A DNA stretch of 64,000 bases, taken from the NCBI RefSeq assembly GCF_905220415.1, contig NC_059555.1:1984001-2048000 (forward strand), read 5' to 3'. The position numbers and the translations under genes are program-made. The stretch comes from Colias croceus (lineage: Eukaryota > Arthropoda > Insecta > Lepidoptera > Pieridae). Numbering within the stretch: the first letter of the stretch is position 1; every line of letters begins with the position of its first letter. The notes under the pieces are model-generated. The model was not told where the DNA came from. It did not search any database and saw only the letters and a program-made list of their open reading frames with translations. Of the stretch, positions 34,301 through 46,348 are shown piece after piece.

Positions 34301-37300
34301 ATATTATTATATTCTAGAACCTTTTTTTATTGTCGATAGGGAAGCGCTTGACCACAATCTCGCCTGATGTTAAGCTGAGTTGTGGTCTAAGATGGAACGC
34401 GCTTCCCTAGAAAGTACCTGTTCACTCTACCTTCCTCTTGAATCACTCTATTTACTAAAATAACCGCATCAAAATCCGTTGCGTACTTTTAAAGATTTAA
34501 GCATTCAAAGGGACACAGTGACAGAGAAAGTGACTTTGTTTTATACTGTAGGTAGTGATGATAGTACCGTTTCCTTGATTAGTTTGAAATGTCGATTAAA
34601 TTCGTTAAAATTATATCATGATAAAATATGAAATCCTTATCTATAAAACTATACTAAGACCTATCTTAATGTACGGCTGCGAGACTTGGACACTGACCCA
34701 AAAAGTAGAAGACAAGCTCCTAGTTACTGAAAGAAAGATCCTAAGAAAGATGTTTGGGCCAGTGTTGACAGAAGAAGGGGTTTGGAGGAGGAGGAAAGAC
34801 CTAGAACTTAAAGACCTAATGGCCGAGCCAAACATCATTGGTGAGATTAAAGCCCAAAGACTCTGATGGCTCGGCCATGTGGAAAGAATGGGGGAAGATC
34901 GAGCAGCAAAACTAGCGTACCTGGGACAACCATCTGGACGCCGTCCAGTTGGACGTCCCAGGTACCGCTGGAAAGACGAAATCGCCAAAGACCTGCGCAC
35001 CCTCCAGATTGAAAACTGGCAAGAGATGGCGCAGGATAGAGTCAAATGAAGATGAATGAATGAATGATTCATTCTTTGCCTAATTGTAAGATAAATTTTA
35101 TAATGTGTGTGGCTGTGTTTTTTTTGGCAATAAATTTATTTTCTTTCTTTCTCTCAAATAGAGGCTCTTATTGTCGGAGGCCAAGACTCACTTTGGGTCC
35201 GTGCGCCACTCTAGTAAGTAAGTAAGTATAAGTAAAGTATGAGGAAAGATTCTATTATTTACTTTCATTGTGATAAACTAACCGATTTTAACAATTCTTT
35301 CACCAGCAAAAAGCTATATTTTATATCAGATATTAATATTTACATATATCTGAGTGTTTATTTAATTATATCCCGTTTCTAACAAAGCGGAGTCGGAGCG
35401 AGAAGCTAGTTACTCAATGGATCGTTGACACAATAGAATAGTAGTCATTTCTAAAAATTGCAAATGCTTCAATCAAAACAAATTACACACAAATGGTCAA
35501 CATAATTGTTCTATAATAAGGCATATTACACGCTCGTTTGTCCATTTGAATACACGTGGATTAACAAAGGATGGATAAAATTACTACTACGTTACTGTAC
35601 TACTACCTACTAATTCCACAAATAACTACATTGTAAGATGCAATTCACGTGCGAAAGTTAGCGTAAACTGTAAAGAGACTGTGCTAGTACATTTTGTGGA
35701 AAAATTACTGAGTTACTATGTACTACGTAGGTAGTACATAACTAAATAGTAACTCAATGCCTACAACAGTTTACCAGAATAGTTTACTTTTTTATGGCAT
35801 ACCGACGTTGGAGCAGACCGCTAGTTGTAGTCTACACTAATATTATAAAGAGGAAAACTTTGTTTGTTTGTAATGAATAGGCTCCTAAACTACTGGACCG
35901 ATTTTAAAAATTCTTTCACCATTCGAAAGCTACATTATCCACGAGTAATTTATGCTAGGTTTTATCCAGGAAATCCCACGGGAACGGGAACAATGCGGGT
36001 TTTTCTTTGAAAACGCGGGCGAAGCCGCAGGCGAAAAGCTAGTTATTGATATAGTGATGACACCTACATAAATAAAATTATTGGCTTGATATCAATTTTC
36101 TATTTCATTATTTGCCATTCATAATATAAAATTGTTATTTTGTCGCTACAAAGACATGTTAATTTTGCACGCCTCATAAGCGAAGCGTTGAGGTGGGTAC
36201 TACTGTCACTTCGCGCAAAACATCTGATTTTTCAAACTTAAAATGTCTTTATGTATCATACATTGCACTTGTAAGATAATACATACACACACATATTAAG
36301 AAAAAACACTATTTTTAACATTCATGATATTTTTGATATTTAAACTAGTTAAAAAACAGTTTAAAAAAGTTCTGTCTTGGACGTCCGTGTGTCTGTATGT
36401 GCGGAGGATTTTCTTGTTAACACGATAGCGACCGAAGTACTTTACTAATCGAGTCTTTTTTTTTCTCTTACGCTTGAGTATGCTCAGAAATAGAACCCTT
36501 TCATTTTTCAGGGTCTGATTCGATGTGGTTTAATTGTTATTAAATAAACAAAAAAAAAAAATATCGACTGTTCTCCATAATTTTAGTATATCTATATATA
36601 TTCTTTATTTTATATATTTTTTTTATATTTATAGTGTACTCAAAATTCACCATTATAAACTCGATTCTTTATGCCAAGGTTTAAAAAAATAAGTTGGTAG
36701 TCAGTCCCTTAAACCTGCGCAGTTTCACATCTAGGTGGGGCCACAAGAAAAATAGCTCAATTATTACGGTACCGCTTTCTTTACTTTTCCAACTGTTTTA
36801 TTTTATTTCTTTTTTATATTTATAGTGTACTCTTTATAAATAATCAATTTTATTGTAAAGGATGAGATTATGAGGCGTGCACTTTTGGATTTTCCAAACT
36901 ATTTATTTATTTGTTTGTGTCTCCAATAAGGAAATAACTCTTTAATTTATTACCTAGACACGTGTTTTGAATTCGCCGCTTTTCCTGTTTTGAAATTATA
37001 ATGATGCATTTAAGATTTTAATGGAATTTAAGATCACTTTGTTTAAAATTAAATACTAATAATTGTAAAGAATAAAATTAAATACTATATCTGTGATAAT
37101 CTTAGGTGATAATAATTAATTAATACTTGAGAGGAGAAAAATACCAGCTATATCTCATCCTTAAAATCTATAGATACTAATAAGTAATATTATAAAGCTG
37201 GTGAGTTTATTTGTTTGTTTGAAAACGCTAGTCTCAGGAACTACTGGTTCGATTTGAAAAATTCTTTCGGTGTTAGATAGCCATTTATCGAGGAAGGCTA

Positions 37301-40300
37301 TATTATACTACTAGCTGTGCCCGCGACTTCGTCCGCGTGGAATAGTGACTGCATGTAAATTATTGAGTAAACACAGACTACCATAAATAATTAAAAGAAC
37401 TGTAAGTAAAATTTATTACTAAACTGAGCTAAACAATACAAAAAAAATGCCTTATTAATTTTCTACGTAAAATTTCTTTTAAATTATGTCATATTATTTT
37501 TAGGCACCAGGGGGGAGGGGAGCAAATTTCTTTTCCTTCCTTCCTTGTATGGATGTTTTTAACTATGTATCGTGCAGCAACTGATCAGCTTAATCGATAC
37601 TCAGTTTTTATCAAATCCAGCACAAAATCCAAATCAGATCTTTCCTGAATCCTGTCTCACGCCTGTAGGTAGTAACTAAACCGTTTAGACCGTGCAATAA
37701 AAATTAAATAAAAAAAAAAAGAGCGCTACGAAGAAAAGTGCATACATAGAAAAAGGAATAAATAATTTCACAAACTTCCCGAAGATTTTTAAAAATAAAT
37801 ACCATTTTAAATATTTATTTAAAAAAAAACAAAGTCATCGGGGCTGCCATGCCAAAAATTTTATCAAAATACATATATGGTGGTACTTAATTTTAAAGAT
37901 CGTCGGGAAGTTTGTAAAATAATTATTTATTCCTTTCGGTTTTTTATTTTCATGTAATATTTTCAAGTGAGCGAGACCTACCTCTACCTCCATATTACAT
38001 TCCTACATCATATTGATATCTATAAGTTTGTTGCTCCTTGACATCTTTTAAGTTGGGCCGTAACCGTGCACAAATTGTAATGGACCACAGTGGCAAAAGA
38101 AGTGGTATACTTAGGAAAAAATATTGCCAAGGGCCAGGCCTATGTAGCTTTGAGTAGAGTTCAAAATTTCGAGGGTGTGGTTATCCTCTCGCTCCCATAT
38201 CCCCTCTTCTTTCACAGACTTTCAACCCTTCCCTTTCCATCCCTAGTAAATGGCAGAACCGATTTTGATGTAAACCATATCTAATTGTACCTATATGTTC
38301 ACGTCATATTATCCTGTAGTTTGATGCTCCATTTGGTTTATTTATCCCCATTGTCACCCCTAAAAAGCCCTAAATGTAATAAACGGATGAACCGATTTCG
38401 ATAAAATATGACTAATTGTAATTCACACGTTGCCCTTTCATATTTTGATATGCCGCTTGAGTATATTATTTGAACACATTATTCATTCCCACTTTTACCG
38501 CTGTAATCTAATAAATGGATAAACCGAATTGGATAAAAATATTACTAAGTGTACTTCACCCGTTATGCACTTTTATTTGATATGTCACTTGGGTATATTT
38601 GACAACATTCGTTTTTTTTCATTCCCACTTTTACCCATAAAAAGGTTGAACCGATTTTGATAAAACATGTCTAATTAAACTTTACACGTCATGCCCTTTC
38701 ATATGATATGATCACTTGGACATTTACAGGAATAATAATTGTAACAGATAACTTACGTTTTATCGTACAGTGTATAGAATGCCTTAGCAAATGTTCGCCG
38801 TGAATACTTAAATGGTCATAACTTTTTTATTTACGAACCGATTGACATGAAATAAACACTAAATGTTAAATGAAGATTACCACAATATATTAGTGAAAAC
38901 CGCATCTTAATCGGATAAGCCGTTTCTGAGATTAGCGTGCACGAACATACAGACAAACAGACAAACAGACAAACCGACAAACAGACAAACAGACAAAAAA
39001 TTTTTTAACTACAGTTTTGGGTTTGGGATCGATTTAATAATAGCACCTGCTAATTTTTTTTATATATTTTGATTGTACAGACACGACTTTTCTAGAATTT
39101 TATTATATGTATTGACTACTTGTATACGTAGTATATTATTATTGGTCTGTGCTACTACATATATCATCACGCTAAGTAACCAAGAGCGGAGCAATGCGGG
39201 TAAAACCGCGGGACACAGCTCTAAACACAGCTATAATATATAATATGAGCGGCAATAACGAAATATTATATTCATATAGAATCGAGATAAATAACCAATA
39301 ATAAATAAATATTAAATAAATAAATAATAACAACCAAACAGGATTTTGAATGTTATTAATGCTTTTCTATTTCTATTGAGTAATCAAATAATCTCTATAT
39401 TTTGAAAAATTTATATATATATAGGTATGTATCAGGTAAGTATTTTGCATTGAACAAATACCTATTAGTATATTTTTTCATTCTTATTTAAATACTAGCT
39501 TCCGCCCGCGACTCCGTTCGCGCGGAAAAGTTAAGATTTTTTTTTTCTACGTATTTTTCCGGGATAAAAAGTATCCTATTTTATGCCCAGGATAATAAGG
39601 TATAATTATACCAAGTTTCATCGAAATCGAACCGTTAGTTTTTACGTGATGCCTTCACATACAGACAGACAGACAGACAGAAAGACAGACAGACAGACAG
39701 ACAGACAAAAATTGATTTAATCACATATTTGGGTTTGGTATCGATCCAGTAACACCCCCTGGTATTTATTTTTTCAATATTTTCAATGTACAGAATTGAC
39801 CCTTCTACAGATTTATTATATGTATATAGATATACGGTTCGATTCGTTCGATATATACGATTTAAAATTATATTTAATAGAAACAGCCCGCATAGACCGA
39901 CCTATTTTAACCTTATTTTAACAACACTATATTTTTTCCCCATACTTGTATCTAATTATAAAACAAGGTCATTATCTTATTGTGCCTTATACGTATATAA
40001 ACACAGTTATTGTGAATATCATAACATCTAATTGTAGAAAAACAACGATTTAAATACATATAATGGCTCTTTCAAATACCTACCACTTAAACCATTTTCA
40101 ATGTCGAGCCTTTTTAAATAGGTATGAATTAGCACTGTATAGTGTATTTTAAGTACCCTTTAATTGTTTAAATACTGTTTCCCGTGGATACTGGCAGAAT
40201 AAATCACATACAAAAACATTCATCTCTATTTCGATTCGCTAAAGTTTGATTTTTGAAGAAAAGAATCCTTTTATTGAAGTCGGTTAAAAAGTAGCGTTCG

Positions 40301-40734
40301 ACCCAGGCAATATTTTCGTAATCGTTGAATACAGAATAATAAAGCAGGCTTTGCGATTGAATATAAGTCTACAACAAATAAATGAATGATATTATGATAA
40401 ATACTTCTACTCTTTTTAATTTAGCCTGTTACATAGCGTATATGGGTGCATTTACCTCTACATTCAATAAAAAAAAATTGTCAATCATACCTAGGTATTA
40501 TTAGAACTCAGTTTCACCTGATTAAAATGCCATTTTATATTAAACGCAATCTTCTTTCAACCTCATACACTAGCAAAAGTATGGACTAGCTAGTATACCT
40601 GTAATATGTTCATCGGGTAGATGTGGCTGCGTCTTCAGCCACCGACGCAGTTCCTTCACATCATCAGGGGTGATGCCCGTGTTCTTTTTGTATTCCTCCT
40701 CCAAGGGGAACGGTGGAATCTCCCCGGCCACCAT
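28324..40734 (-). CDS. CRAL-TRIO domain lipid-binding protein 1 (alpha-tocopherol-transfer-like)
   Basis: Six coding exons: 40599-40734, 34004-34157, 33394-33498, 32285-32432, 30785-31001 and 28324-28478. All have GT-AG junctions and compatible phases; the sum is 915 nt (304 residues plus stop). The family binds small hydrophobic ligands (retinoids, tocopherol, phosphoinositides) in a closed pocket and moves them between membranes; it is cytosolic. An N-terminal CRAL-TRIO-N helical bundle (residues ~15-75, EEYKKNTGITPDDVKELRRW) is followed by the lipid-binding domain (~90-255, with LLPTRTKEGYAIFYT, WPGITFVIDFEGMTLGH and NAPSFIDRVVMMMKPFL) and a tail FGGLEGSFKKLDID. An acceptor just before the ATG (at 40738) implies a further noncoding exon. 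The ligand is unknown. Introns are up to 6.4 kb and rich in transposons, unlike the two compact paralogues. Confidence 0.93.
28588..28816 (+). repeat. Short interspersed repeat, family B
   Basis: ACTAATATTATAAAGAGGAA, a (TATG)n run, GGACCGATTTCAAAAATTC, CCCACGGGAACGGGAACTA and the end CGGGCGAAGCCGCGGGCGG. Further copies lie at 35825-36048 and, reversed, 33102-33335. Confidence 0.75.
28820..29137 (+). repeat. Family C repeat with an internal 25-bp x6 minisatellite
   Basis: Between its head (AATATTATAAAGCCGAAGAG) and tail (GAAACCGCGGGGCGCAGCTA) the 25-bp segment GAACGCGCTAAACTCAGG... is repeated six times without gaps at 28861-29010. One unit carries a C-to-T change. Other family C copies have this segment once. 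Confidence 0.85.
29173..30638. mobile_element. Foldback element with TATA-CAGGG ends, split by a mariner
   Basis: Left arm about 29173-29345 and right arm about 30470-30638 are inverse copies; ends are CAGGGTGTAATCG and CGATTACACCCTG, flanked by TATA on both sides. A mariner-type element occupies 29523-30424. The end structure is the same as that of the element at 11536-12518. Confidence 0.8.
29523..30424 (+). pseudogene. mariner-type transposon with decayed transposase
   Basis: Terminal inverted repeats GGTTGATCCAAAAGTAA (left, ~29526) and TTACTTTTGGATCAACC (right, ~30406-30422) are the mariner type. Inside, fragments of transposase can be read in shifting frames: VFWDAEGIIYGG near 29918, FHQDNAPDHKASVA near 30069, and LAPIYFYLFPRHKKHFL near 30172. 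These correspond to the catalytic D34D-region signatures of mariner transposases, but many stops and shifts make it inactive. Confidence 0.85.
31180..31300 (-). repeat. Family H repeat, reverse copy
   Basis: AACTACGCAACGGAATTTTA, CAAGAGGAATGTTTTAGTAT and GCGGGCGAATCCGGGGCGG are the inverse of the family H landmarks. Confidence 0.6.
31620..31770 (-). repeat. Family C repeat, reverse copy
   Basis: ACTAGCTGCTCCGCGCGGTT, TGTTGGTCGTAGCGTGATGA and CTTCCTCGATAAAT match the inverse of the family C tail. Confidence 0.65.
33102..33335 (-). repeat. Family B repeat, reverse copy
   Basis: CCCGTGGCTTCGCCCGTGTT, GTTCCCGTTCCCATGGGG and TTCGCATTTATAATATTAGT, the inverse of family A/B landmarks. Confidence 0.7.
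33771..33955. repeat. Palindrome cassette, copy 2
   Basis: Same ends as 23331-23510, but the centre holds a perfect 24-bp palindrome (33861-33884) nested in a 20-bp perfect inverted repeat (33842-33861 with 33895-33914). Together they could form a long hairpin or cruciform. Confidence 0.8.
34244..34560 (+). repeat. Family H repeat with an inserted GGGAAGCGCTTGACCACAA segment
   Basis: Family H landmarks flank a second repeat segment (about 34330-34430) with AGGGAAGCGCTTGACCACAA ... GGAACGCGCTTCCCTAG, a separate dispersed repeat type. Confidence 0.65.
34618..35160 (+). pseudogene. Non-LTR retrotransposon 3' end (reverse transcriptase C-terminus)
   Basis: The translated sequence ILRPILMYGCETWTLTQKVE, ERKILRKMFGP, WLGHVERM, GRRPVGRPRYRWKDE and NWQEMAQDR is the characteristic C-terminal part of reverse transcriptase ORFs in RTE/Jockey-like elements. 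One in-frame TGA (34864-34866) interrupts it and the 5' part of the element is absent. A short tail with GAATGAATGA and AATAAATTTATTTTC repeats follows. Confidence 0.88.
35825..36048 (+). repeat. Family B repeat
   Basis: ACTAATATTATAAAGAGGAA start, CCCACGGGAACGGGAACAAT, CGGGCGAAGCCGCAGG end. Confidence 0.75.
36166..36900. mobile_element. 735-bp non-autonomous element, Helentron-like (copy 1)
   Basis: Starts TGCACGCCTCATAA; the exact inverse TTATGAGGCGTGCA lies at 36867-36880, followed by a small hairpin TTTGGA-TTT-TCCAAA and CTAT. A second copy at 41947-42660 has the same ends. Subterminal inverted repeats, a 3' hairpin and insertion next to T without a clear target duplication fit non-autonomous Helentron elements; the assignment is an inference. 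Confidence 0.7.
37170..37330 (+). repeat. Family C repeat fragment
   Basis: AATATTATAAAGCTGGTGAG, GTCTCAGGAACTACTGGTTC and CGAGGAAGGCTATATTATAC, followed directly by the start of another repeat (CTAGCTGTGCCCGCGACTTC). Confidence 0.6.
38090..38170 (+). pseudogene. Helitron/Pif1-type helicase motif VI fragment
   Basis: VVYLGKNIAKGQAYVALSRV followed by QNFEGVVIL is the last conserved helicase motif of the Pif1-like domain in Helitron RepHel proteins (consensus GQAYVALSR). Nothing upstream continues the domain in frame, so it is a relic. Confidence 0.7.
38255..38720 (+). repeat. Four degenerate tandem units of ~115-150 bp
   Basis: AACCGATTTTGAT(A/G)(T/A)AAA..., CTAATTGTA(C/A)(C/T)T and CGT(C/T)A(T/C)... 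CCTTTCATAT recur about four times, immediately downstream of the helicase fragment. They may be the noncoding 3' part of the same Helitron-like relic. Confidence 0.6.
38940..39000 (+). repeat. ACAGACAA microsatellite
   Basis: A run of (ACAGACAA)n with one interrupted unit, preceding a family D-like end. Confidence 0.85.
39130..39230 (+). repeat. Family C tail fragment
   Basis: ATATCATCACGCTAAG, GCGGAGCAATGCGGGT and AAACCGCGGGACACAGCT. Confidence 0.6.
39495..39825 (+). repeat. Family D repeat with (ACAG)n run
   Basis: Starts TAGCTTCCGCCCGCGACTCC, then GGGATAAAAAGTATCC, CCAAGTTTCATCGAAATCG, a (CAGA)n run, TTTGGGTTTGGTATCGATCC and CAATGTACAGAATTGACCC. Related copies lie at 41705-42713 (interrupted) and, truncated, at 18783-18873. 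Confidence 0.75.
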
Positions 40735-41704
40735 TTTCTGGAAGGTTGAATAAGAATTTGTACATGAATGAAGCTATTGCAGAGAAAAAAAAAACTATAG
40801 TTACCTATATCTATGTTGGTGCTTATTTTACTTTGCACATAAACTCAGACCAAACTAACTCAAAACTAGGCTGCGGACGTAATTATTATAATAATGCTAT
40901 TACTAAACCATTTTACCATCTATTCACTGACCCATGAATGTAGGCATAATTTTATTACTTACCTAAGTATTTAAAGAGAAACTAGGTACCTACCTACCTA
41001 TACAGTTAAGTGCTAAGAAGTATTTTTTTAAATAATTATATATTCATATAGTTACATACATTAAAACGGGCTTAAATAAGATAAACAGTCATAAAATTAT
41101 TTTATTGTCACCGGTTCTTGATAAGTGTTCAAAATTTGAATTAAATTTGTCCGTTTAAAGTGGGTTAAAATCAAGTCTAAAGTGGTCGGTTACATGCAAA
41201 CATACAAGTGAAGCAAGTAGCTAATAAAAGCGTGTTTATAGCGAGTTTTGGCAATACGGAAGTATAAAGGTCATACAAAAAAAAAAAATAAGCACTAAAT
41301 ATGAATCAGGAAAAATACATGTGCACTAGAACGTGTTTATAAATTACCTATATCTTGATTTTAAATGTAGGTATATTTCCATATACATAACAATACAAAA
41401 TATAGGCGCAGGCAGGTTGTGACATTGAATACATAATATTATTATTTAAATTATAAGTATATCTTATATGTATAATAAAAACTTAAAAATAAATGTGTCG
41501 CTTGAAAATTCATAAAAAAAAAACAGCAGAACGGATTTTATTAATATCTAGCATTATTCCTTCGTTAGCGTCTATCTTTATTTTTACAATATAAACTCTC
41601 GAACAGTATACCTATTAAAAAAACTATTTTTAGAAAATATGTTACTGTATGTGAGGAGGGTTAGCAAAATAGGATATTTTCAGCATTGTACAAATAATAT
41701 GTAC

Positions 41705-42713
41705 AACTAGCTTCCGCCCGCGAATTCGTCCACGCGAAAAAATTAAGAAAAGTTAAGATTTATTTTTTCTCCGTAATTTTCCAGGATAAAAAGTATCCCA
41801 TTTTATGCCCAGGATAATAAGGTATAATAATACCAAGTTTCATCGAAATAAAACCGTTACTTTTTCACGTGATGCCTGAACATATAGTCAGAAAAAAAAA
41901 TTTAATCACTTATTTGGGTTTGGTATCGATCCAGTAACACTGCTATTGCACGCCTCATAAGCGAAGCGTTGAGGTGGGTACTACTGTCACTTCGCGCAAA
42001 ACATCTGATTTTTCAAACTTAAAATGTCTTTATGTATCATACATTGCACTTGTAAGATAATACATACACACACATTTTAAGAAAAAACACTATTTTTAAC
42101 GTTCATGATATTTTTGATGTCATTTTTGTTATTTAAACTAGTTAAAAAACAGTTTAAAAAAGTTCTGTCTTGGACGTCCGTGTGTCTGTATGTGCGGATC
42201 CTTTTTCTTGTTAACACGATAGCGACCGAAATACTTTACTAATCGAGTCTTTTTTTTTCTCTTACGCTTGAGTATGCTCAGGAATAGAACCCTTTCATTT
42301 TTCAGGGTCTGATTCGATGTGGTTTAATTGTTATTAAATAAACAAAAAAAATATCGATTTTTTTTTTTTTTTTTTATAGTGTACCTACTCAAAATTCACC
42401 ATTATAAACTCGATTCTTTATACTATAAGCCAAGGTTTAAAAAAATAAGTTGGTAGTCAGTCCCTTAAACCTGCGCAGTTTCACATCTAGGTGGGGCCAC
42501 AAGAAAAATAGCTCAATTATTACGGTACCGCTTTCTTTACTTTTCCAAATGTTTTATTTTATTTCATTTTTATATTTATAGTCACGTACTCTTTATAAAT
42601 AATCAATTTTATTGTAAAGGATGAGATTATGAGGCGTGCACTTTTGGATTTTCCAAACTATTTATTTTTTCAATATTTTCAATGTACAGAATTGACCCTT
42701 GTACGGATTTATT
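41705..42713 (+). repeat. Family D repeat split by a Helentron-like insertion
   Basis: The 5' part (41705-41946) and the 3' part (42661-42713, TTATTTTTTCAATATTTTC ...) would be continuous without the 714-bp element at 41947-42660. Confidence 0.8.
41947..42660. mobile_element. 714-bp Helentron-like element (copy 2), nested
   Basis: Nearly identical to 36166-36900, with small indels in T-runs. Begins TGCACGCCTCATAA and ends with the inverse plus the TTTGGA-TTT-TCCAAA hairpin. The known sequence of the interrupted repeat fixes the insertion point next to T residues. Confidence 0.75.
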
Positions 42714-44707
42714 ATTATTTATATACCTATGTAAGTAGATGAAGCAAGCTGTTCAAAATCTTCAACGCAAGCACTGGCTTCAAGCCAAGCCAGTGGCTTG
42801 TTTGTGAAATTAAATAGAATGAATTCTTTACTAATTGCATTATTCTAAAGTATTGTAGTAATTATTATTAAACATAATATTTATAAAGTTACCTATTCTA
42901 TGAACATAATTTATTTATAGAAGAAGATATAGGTATATTATTGTAACAAAACTGGTTTTAACTAAATTTAGAATATAACCTTCAAGTTATGGGTGTTCTT
43001 TGTACTTGTGCCGTATTAAAGCCTTAATCGACTTTGCCCAAAAGAGGGTTGATTTTCGAGTGTATGAAGAGAAGTAATTGCATATTTCGGATTACATTAT
43101 TATTATGTAGACCGTATATATTTTTTAGTTCTCTAACGCTCATAAGAATACATTTTTGGGTTTCATATATTATTTTTTCAATTTTTATTTGCATTTTTAT
43201 TATAATGGTAATTAATTAAAGATAATTTAATTAAAACAGTACAAAAAACTAAGCTTATACAAGTTAAAATTAAATTAAAATTCATTACATTAAAAAAAAT
43301 ATTCAAAGCTGTGTACATACATTTTAAGTAGTTAGGTACCTTGTAGATATCTATTTATAGACTACCTAAATACTGATTACAAATGTTACTAAAAATAATA
43401 ACGACTCAAAAGCACATTTGTATGCTAATCTCGGATTTTGTACATGAATGTAAATAAACAAACCATAATTTAGTCAATTGTCTGTGACTTGAATAACAAT
43501 CGTAAGATTTATGTCATGCCTAGTTTTGCCTCGCGATTGCTCAGCTCGTTTGTCTGAGCGTGATAATATCATAATATTATAGCCTATATTATATAGCCTT
43601 CCTCGAAAAATGGGCTATTTAAAACCGAATGTATTTTTTTCCAATCGGACCAATAGTTCCTGAGATTAGAGCGTTCAAACAAACAAACTCTTCAGATATT
43701 AAATTCAATATAAGTAAATAAATTGTCACATCTTGGGCTAAATTCCCGGACAATGGTAAGACCAATTTATTTAAAAATAGCTGAAAATTTTGTGTGCAAA
43801 TAATTGTATGTTGCCCAAATTTTATATTCACTTTATTATAGTTAAAAACGTTTTTGACTGACTCGACGCGGACGCCTTGACAAAAAAATTAAAAATTTCG
43901 ACAATAATATCTGACTATTAAGTATGTTATTATCGAGATATTAAATGCTTCGATTGTACTGAACTATTATTTAGTAATTTAAGAAACTTATCTCCTCTTT
44001 CCGTTTAAAATATGTACCTTTGTTCTTTATAAAAACTCAATAACAAGGTTATCTTAAGTTAAAACGATTACTTTTGTTATTTTTTATATTTAAATGTTAA
44101 AATTAAATCAACGCGAGTACATAGGTACCTACCACATTTTGTTGAAAAAGCAGAATGTACCTAATTATAGGCTCTGTGAGGGAAGACAATTTAAAAAATG
44201 AAAAAATATACGAAATTTCCAATATTCCTTTACTTGGATAACCAAAAATTAAGAGTGGCAGGCTATGGTGGCAGGTGATACAAGATTTAAAAAAAAAATT
44301 GATAGACTAAATAAGTAAATATTGACTGTTTTTGAATGAATACATGTTTTATTTATGAACATGACTAAAAACATATTTAAAATATCGTGACATTTTAATA
44401 AAATATGTAGTTAACTATTGATGGCATTATAAAAAATCATTTTATTAGAAAGATATTTTTCACAAATAAATGAAAATATTTACATGATTTGATGGAAAAG
44501 TAGAGTTACTTATTATATAATGTAGAGTTACTTAATATAGGAGTATGCTAATGCTCTACTGTAGGTACGTATCCTACTCGAGTTGTTTAAAAAATTGAAA
44601 ATGTCTGAACAAGAAATTTCATTCTCGTATTTAAAATTTCGAGGATTTAAAAAATCTTGAAAAAATCTCTACTAAACATAAAACAAATTGTTATTATTAT
44701 AAAAAAA
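42714..44707. other. No gene recognised; one family C fragment
   Basis: AT-rich intergenic DNA upstream of the first CRAL-TRIO gene. A reverse family C fragment lies at about 43540-43700 (CTTCCTCGAAAAATGGGC, TCCTGAGATTAGAGCG, CAAACAAACTCTTC). Confidence 0.5.
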
Positions 44708-45213
44708 TACTTACGAAGTTTTACGGACGAAATTATCGTATTTTCCGATTTTTATGGCACGACCGCCCGCACTCAGTCACACTGGTTGTTTAAGTAAACA
44801 TTCTGAACCGAAATAACCTTGATTAATTGTCTCATTTTTGCTTTACCTTTGTAATAAGTTCAGTCTTGATTACGAACCTTTACTCTAATTTTTTCGACAC
44901 AATAAAGAACACAATATATCAACCTTTCCAATCTTAATTTATTTAGTTACTAAAACATTGACCCACAGTAGATAAATATTTATTCTATGATTCATTCCAG
45001 AGATTGAAGCTGCAACTTTGTATGTTTTTGGTAATATTCCTGTGGTAAAAACAAGTACATAATAGGTACATCAAAAATATTTTGTCGTGAACACAGTATG
45101 GAAAATCTATATACCTACCATATACCTACTTATGTTTTTTTATAATAAGTAGGTATCGAACTAATCGAAAAATCGGAAAATACGATAATTTCGTCCGTAA
45201 AACTTCGTAAGTA
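44708..45213. mobile_element. MITE with perfect 46-bp terminal inverted repeats
   Basis: The 46 bp at 44708-44753 (TACTTACGAAGTTTTACGG ...) and at 45168-45213 are exact reverse complements. The flanks are compatible with a TA target. The ~414-bp interior is noncoding. Confidence 0.85.
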
Positions 45214-46348
45214 TTTATATTATTAAGGTATGTACGCTAATTATTTTTTGCCAGCATCCAACATAAAAAATATGATAGGTAATTATTAATTGTTAATTTA
45301 ATTGGTTATAATCTCGTACCTACCTACCTGAAAGTTGTTTTAAATTTTGACTTTTCCTCAATGTTAAACTGTTACTAAATTAAAACGCAGGAAGTAGGTA
45401 TTTTCTCAATGCTGCAATTCCCAATTGAGCCCCAAGCGGCCCGATCGGTCCCAGACACAATAGATTTTCTTGCAAAAATTTTGAAAGAATTTGCCAAAAA
45501 ATGGTAAGAAAATCCAAAATAGCACTTGTAATAGCATTGGTGCTTATTGCAAGTGTATACCCGTGGGTATGGTATGGTATACAGTTTATAATAATATGTT
45601 CTAAAATATGTACTTAGTTACTAGACTAGAGAGATTTTATGCGATAAGCATTGTCTCTAACGGCTAACCTATTTTATTCCTGAGTGGAGTGAGATCAATA
45701 TAAAATGTCAAAATCAAATGATGAAATGATAGGTAAATTTAAATAAAATGGAAACCTACCATCTGATTTATCATATAGCTGAATAGCCGGGGGAACTTAG
45801 CCGTTTGGAGCATCAGTTGCAGTCCGATAGAATCATAGATGGCGCTATTACAGTTAATTTCCTTTGAATGCGCAGACAATGCCGCGGTTACTTGCTAGTT
45901 TACGGTATAAGTAGAAATGTAGAATGGTGTAAAAATATTATCTTAGCACCCTTATACAATTATTTAATTTACTTAAACTAAAGCACTGACTGATCTAAAT
46001 CCATAGAGGTTATTCACCGTTTTGCCATTGCTTATAGCGTTTATTTACGTTTTAGTTTACTTGCATATAGAAACATTAACAGATAATAATAATATAATAT
46101 TATATTAGATATGAAAATACAACAATAAATATAAAAACATTTTTACAATTTATCTAAATAAACTTCTTTATACTGACCAACTGAAAATAATAAATAGTTG
46201 AAAACTTTCTACCTCTCATACCATCCTTAATAACCAACATTAATTGGCTACTAAAATAAAGCATTATAAATTATTATCAAGTGATATGATGCAACTAAAA
46301 AATATACTTAAATGCAATAACTGAGGCAGTCTCCTTATACTTCAAATA
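45214..46348. other. No gene recognised
   Basis: AT-rich DNA. A stretch near 45420-45470 (GAGCCCCAAGCGGCCCGATC ... ACAATAGATTTTCT) is a dispersed repeat also seen near 55840-55880. Confidence 0.45.
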
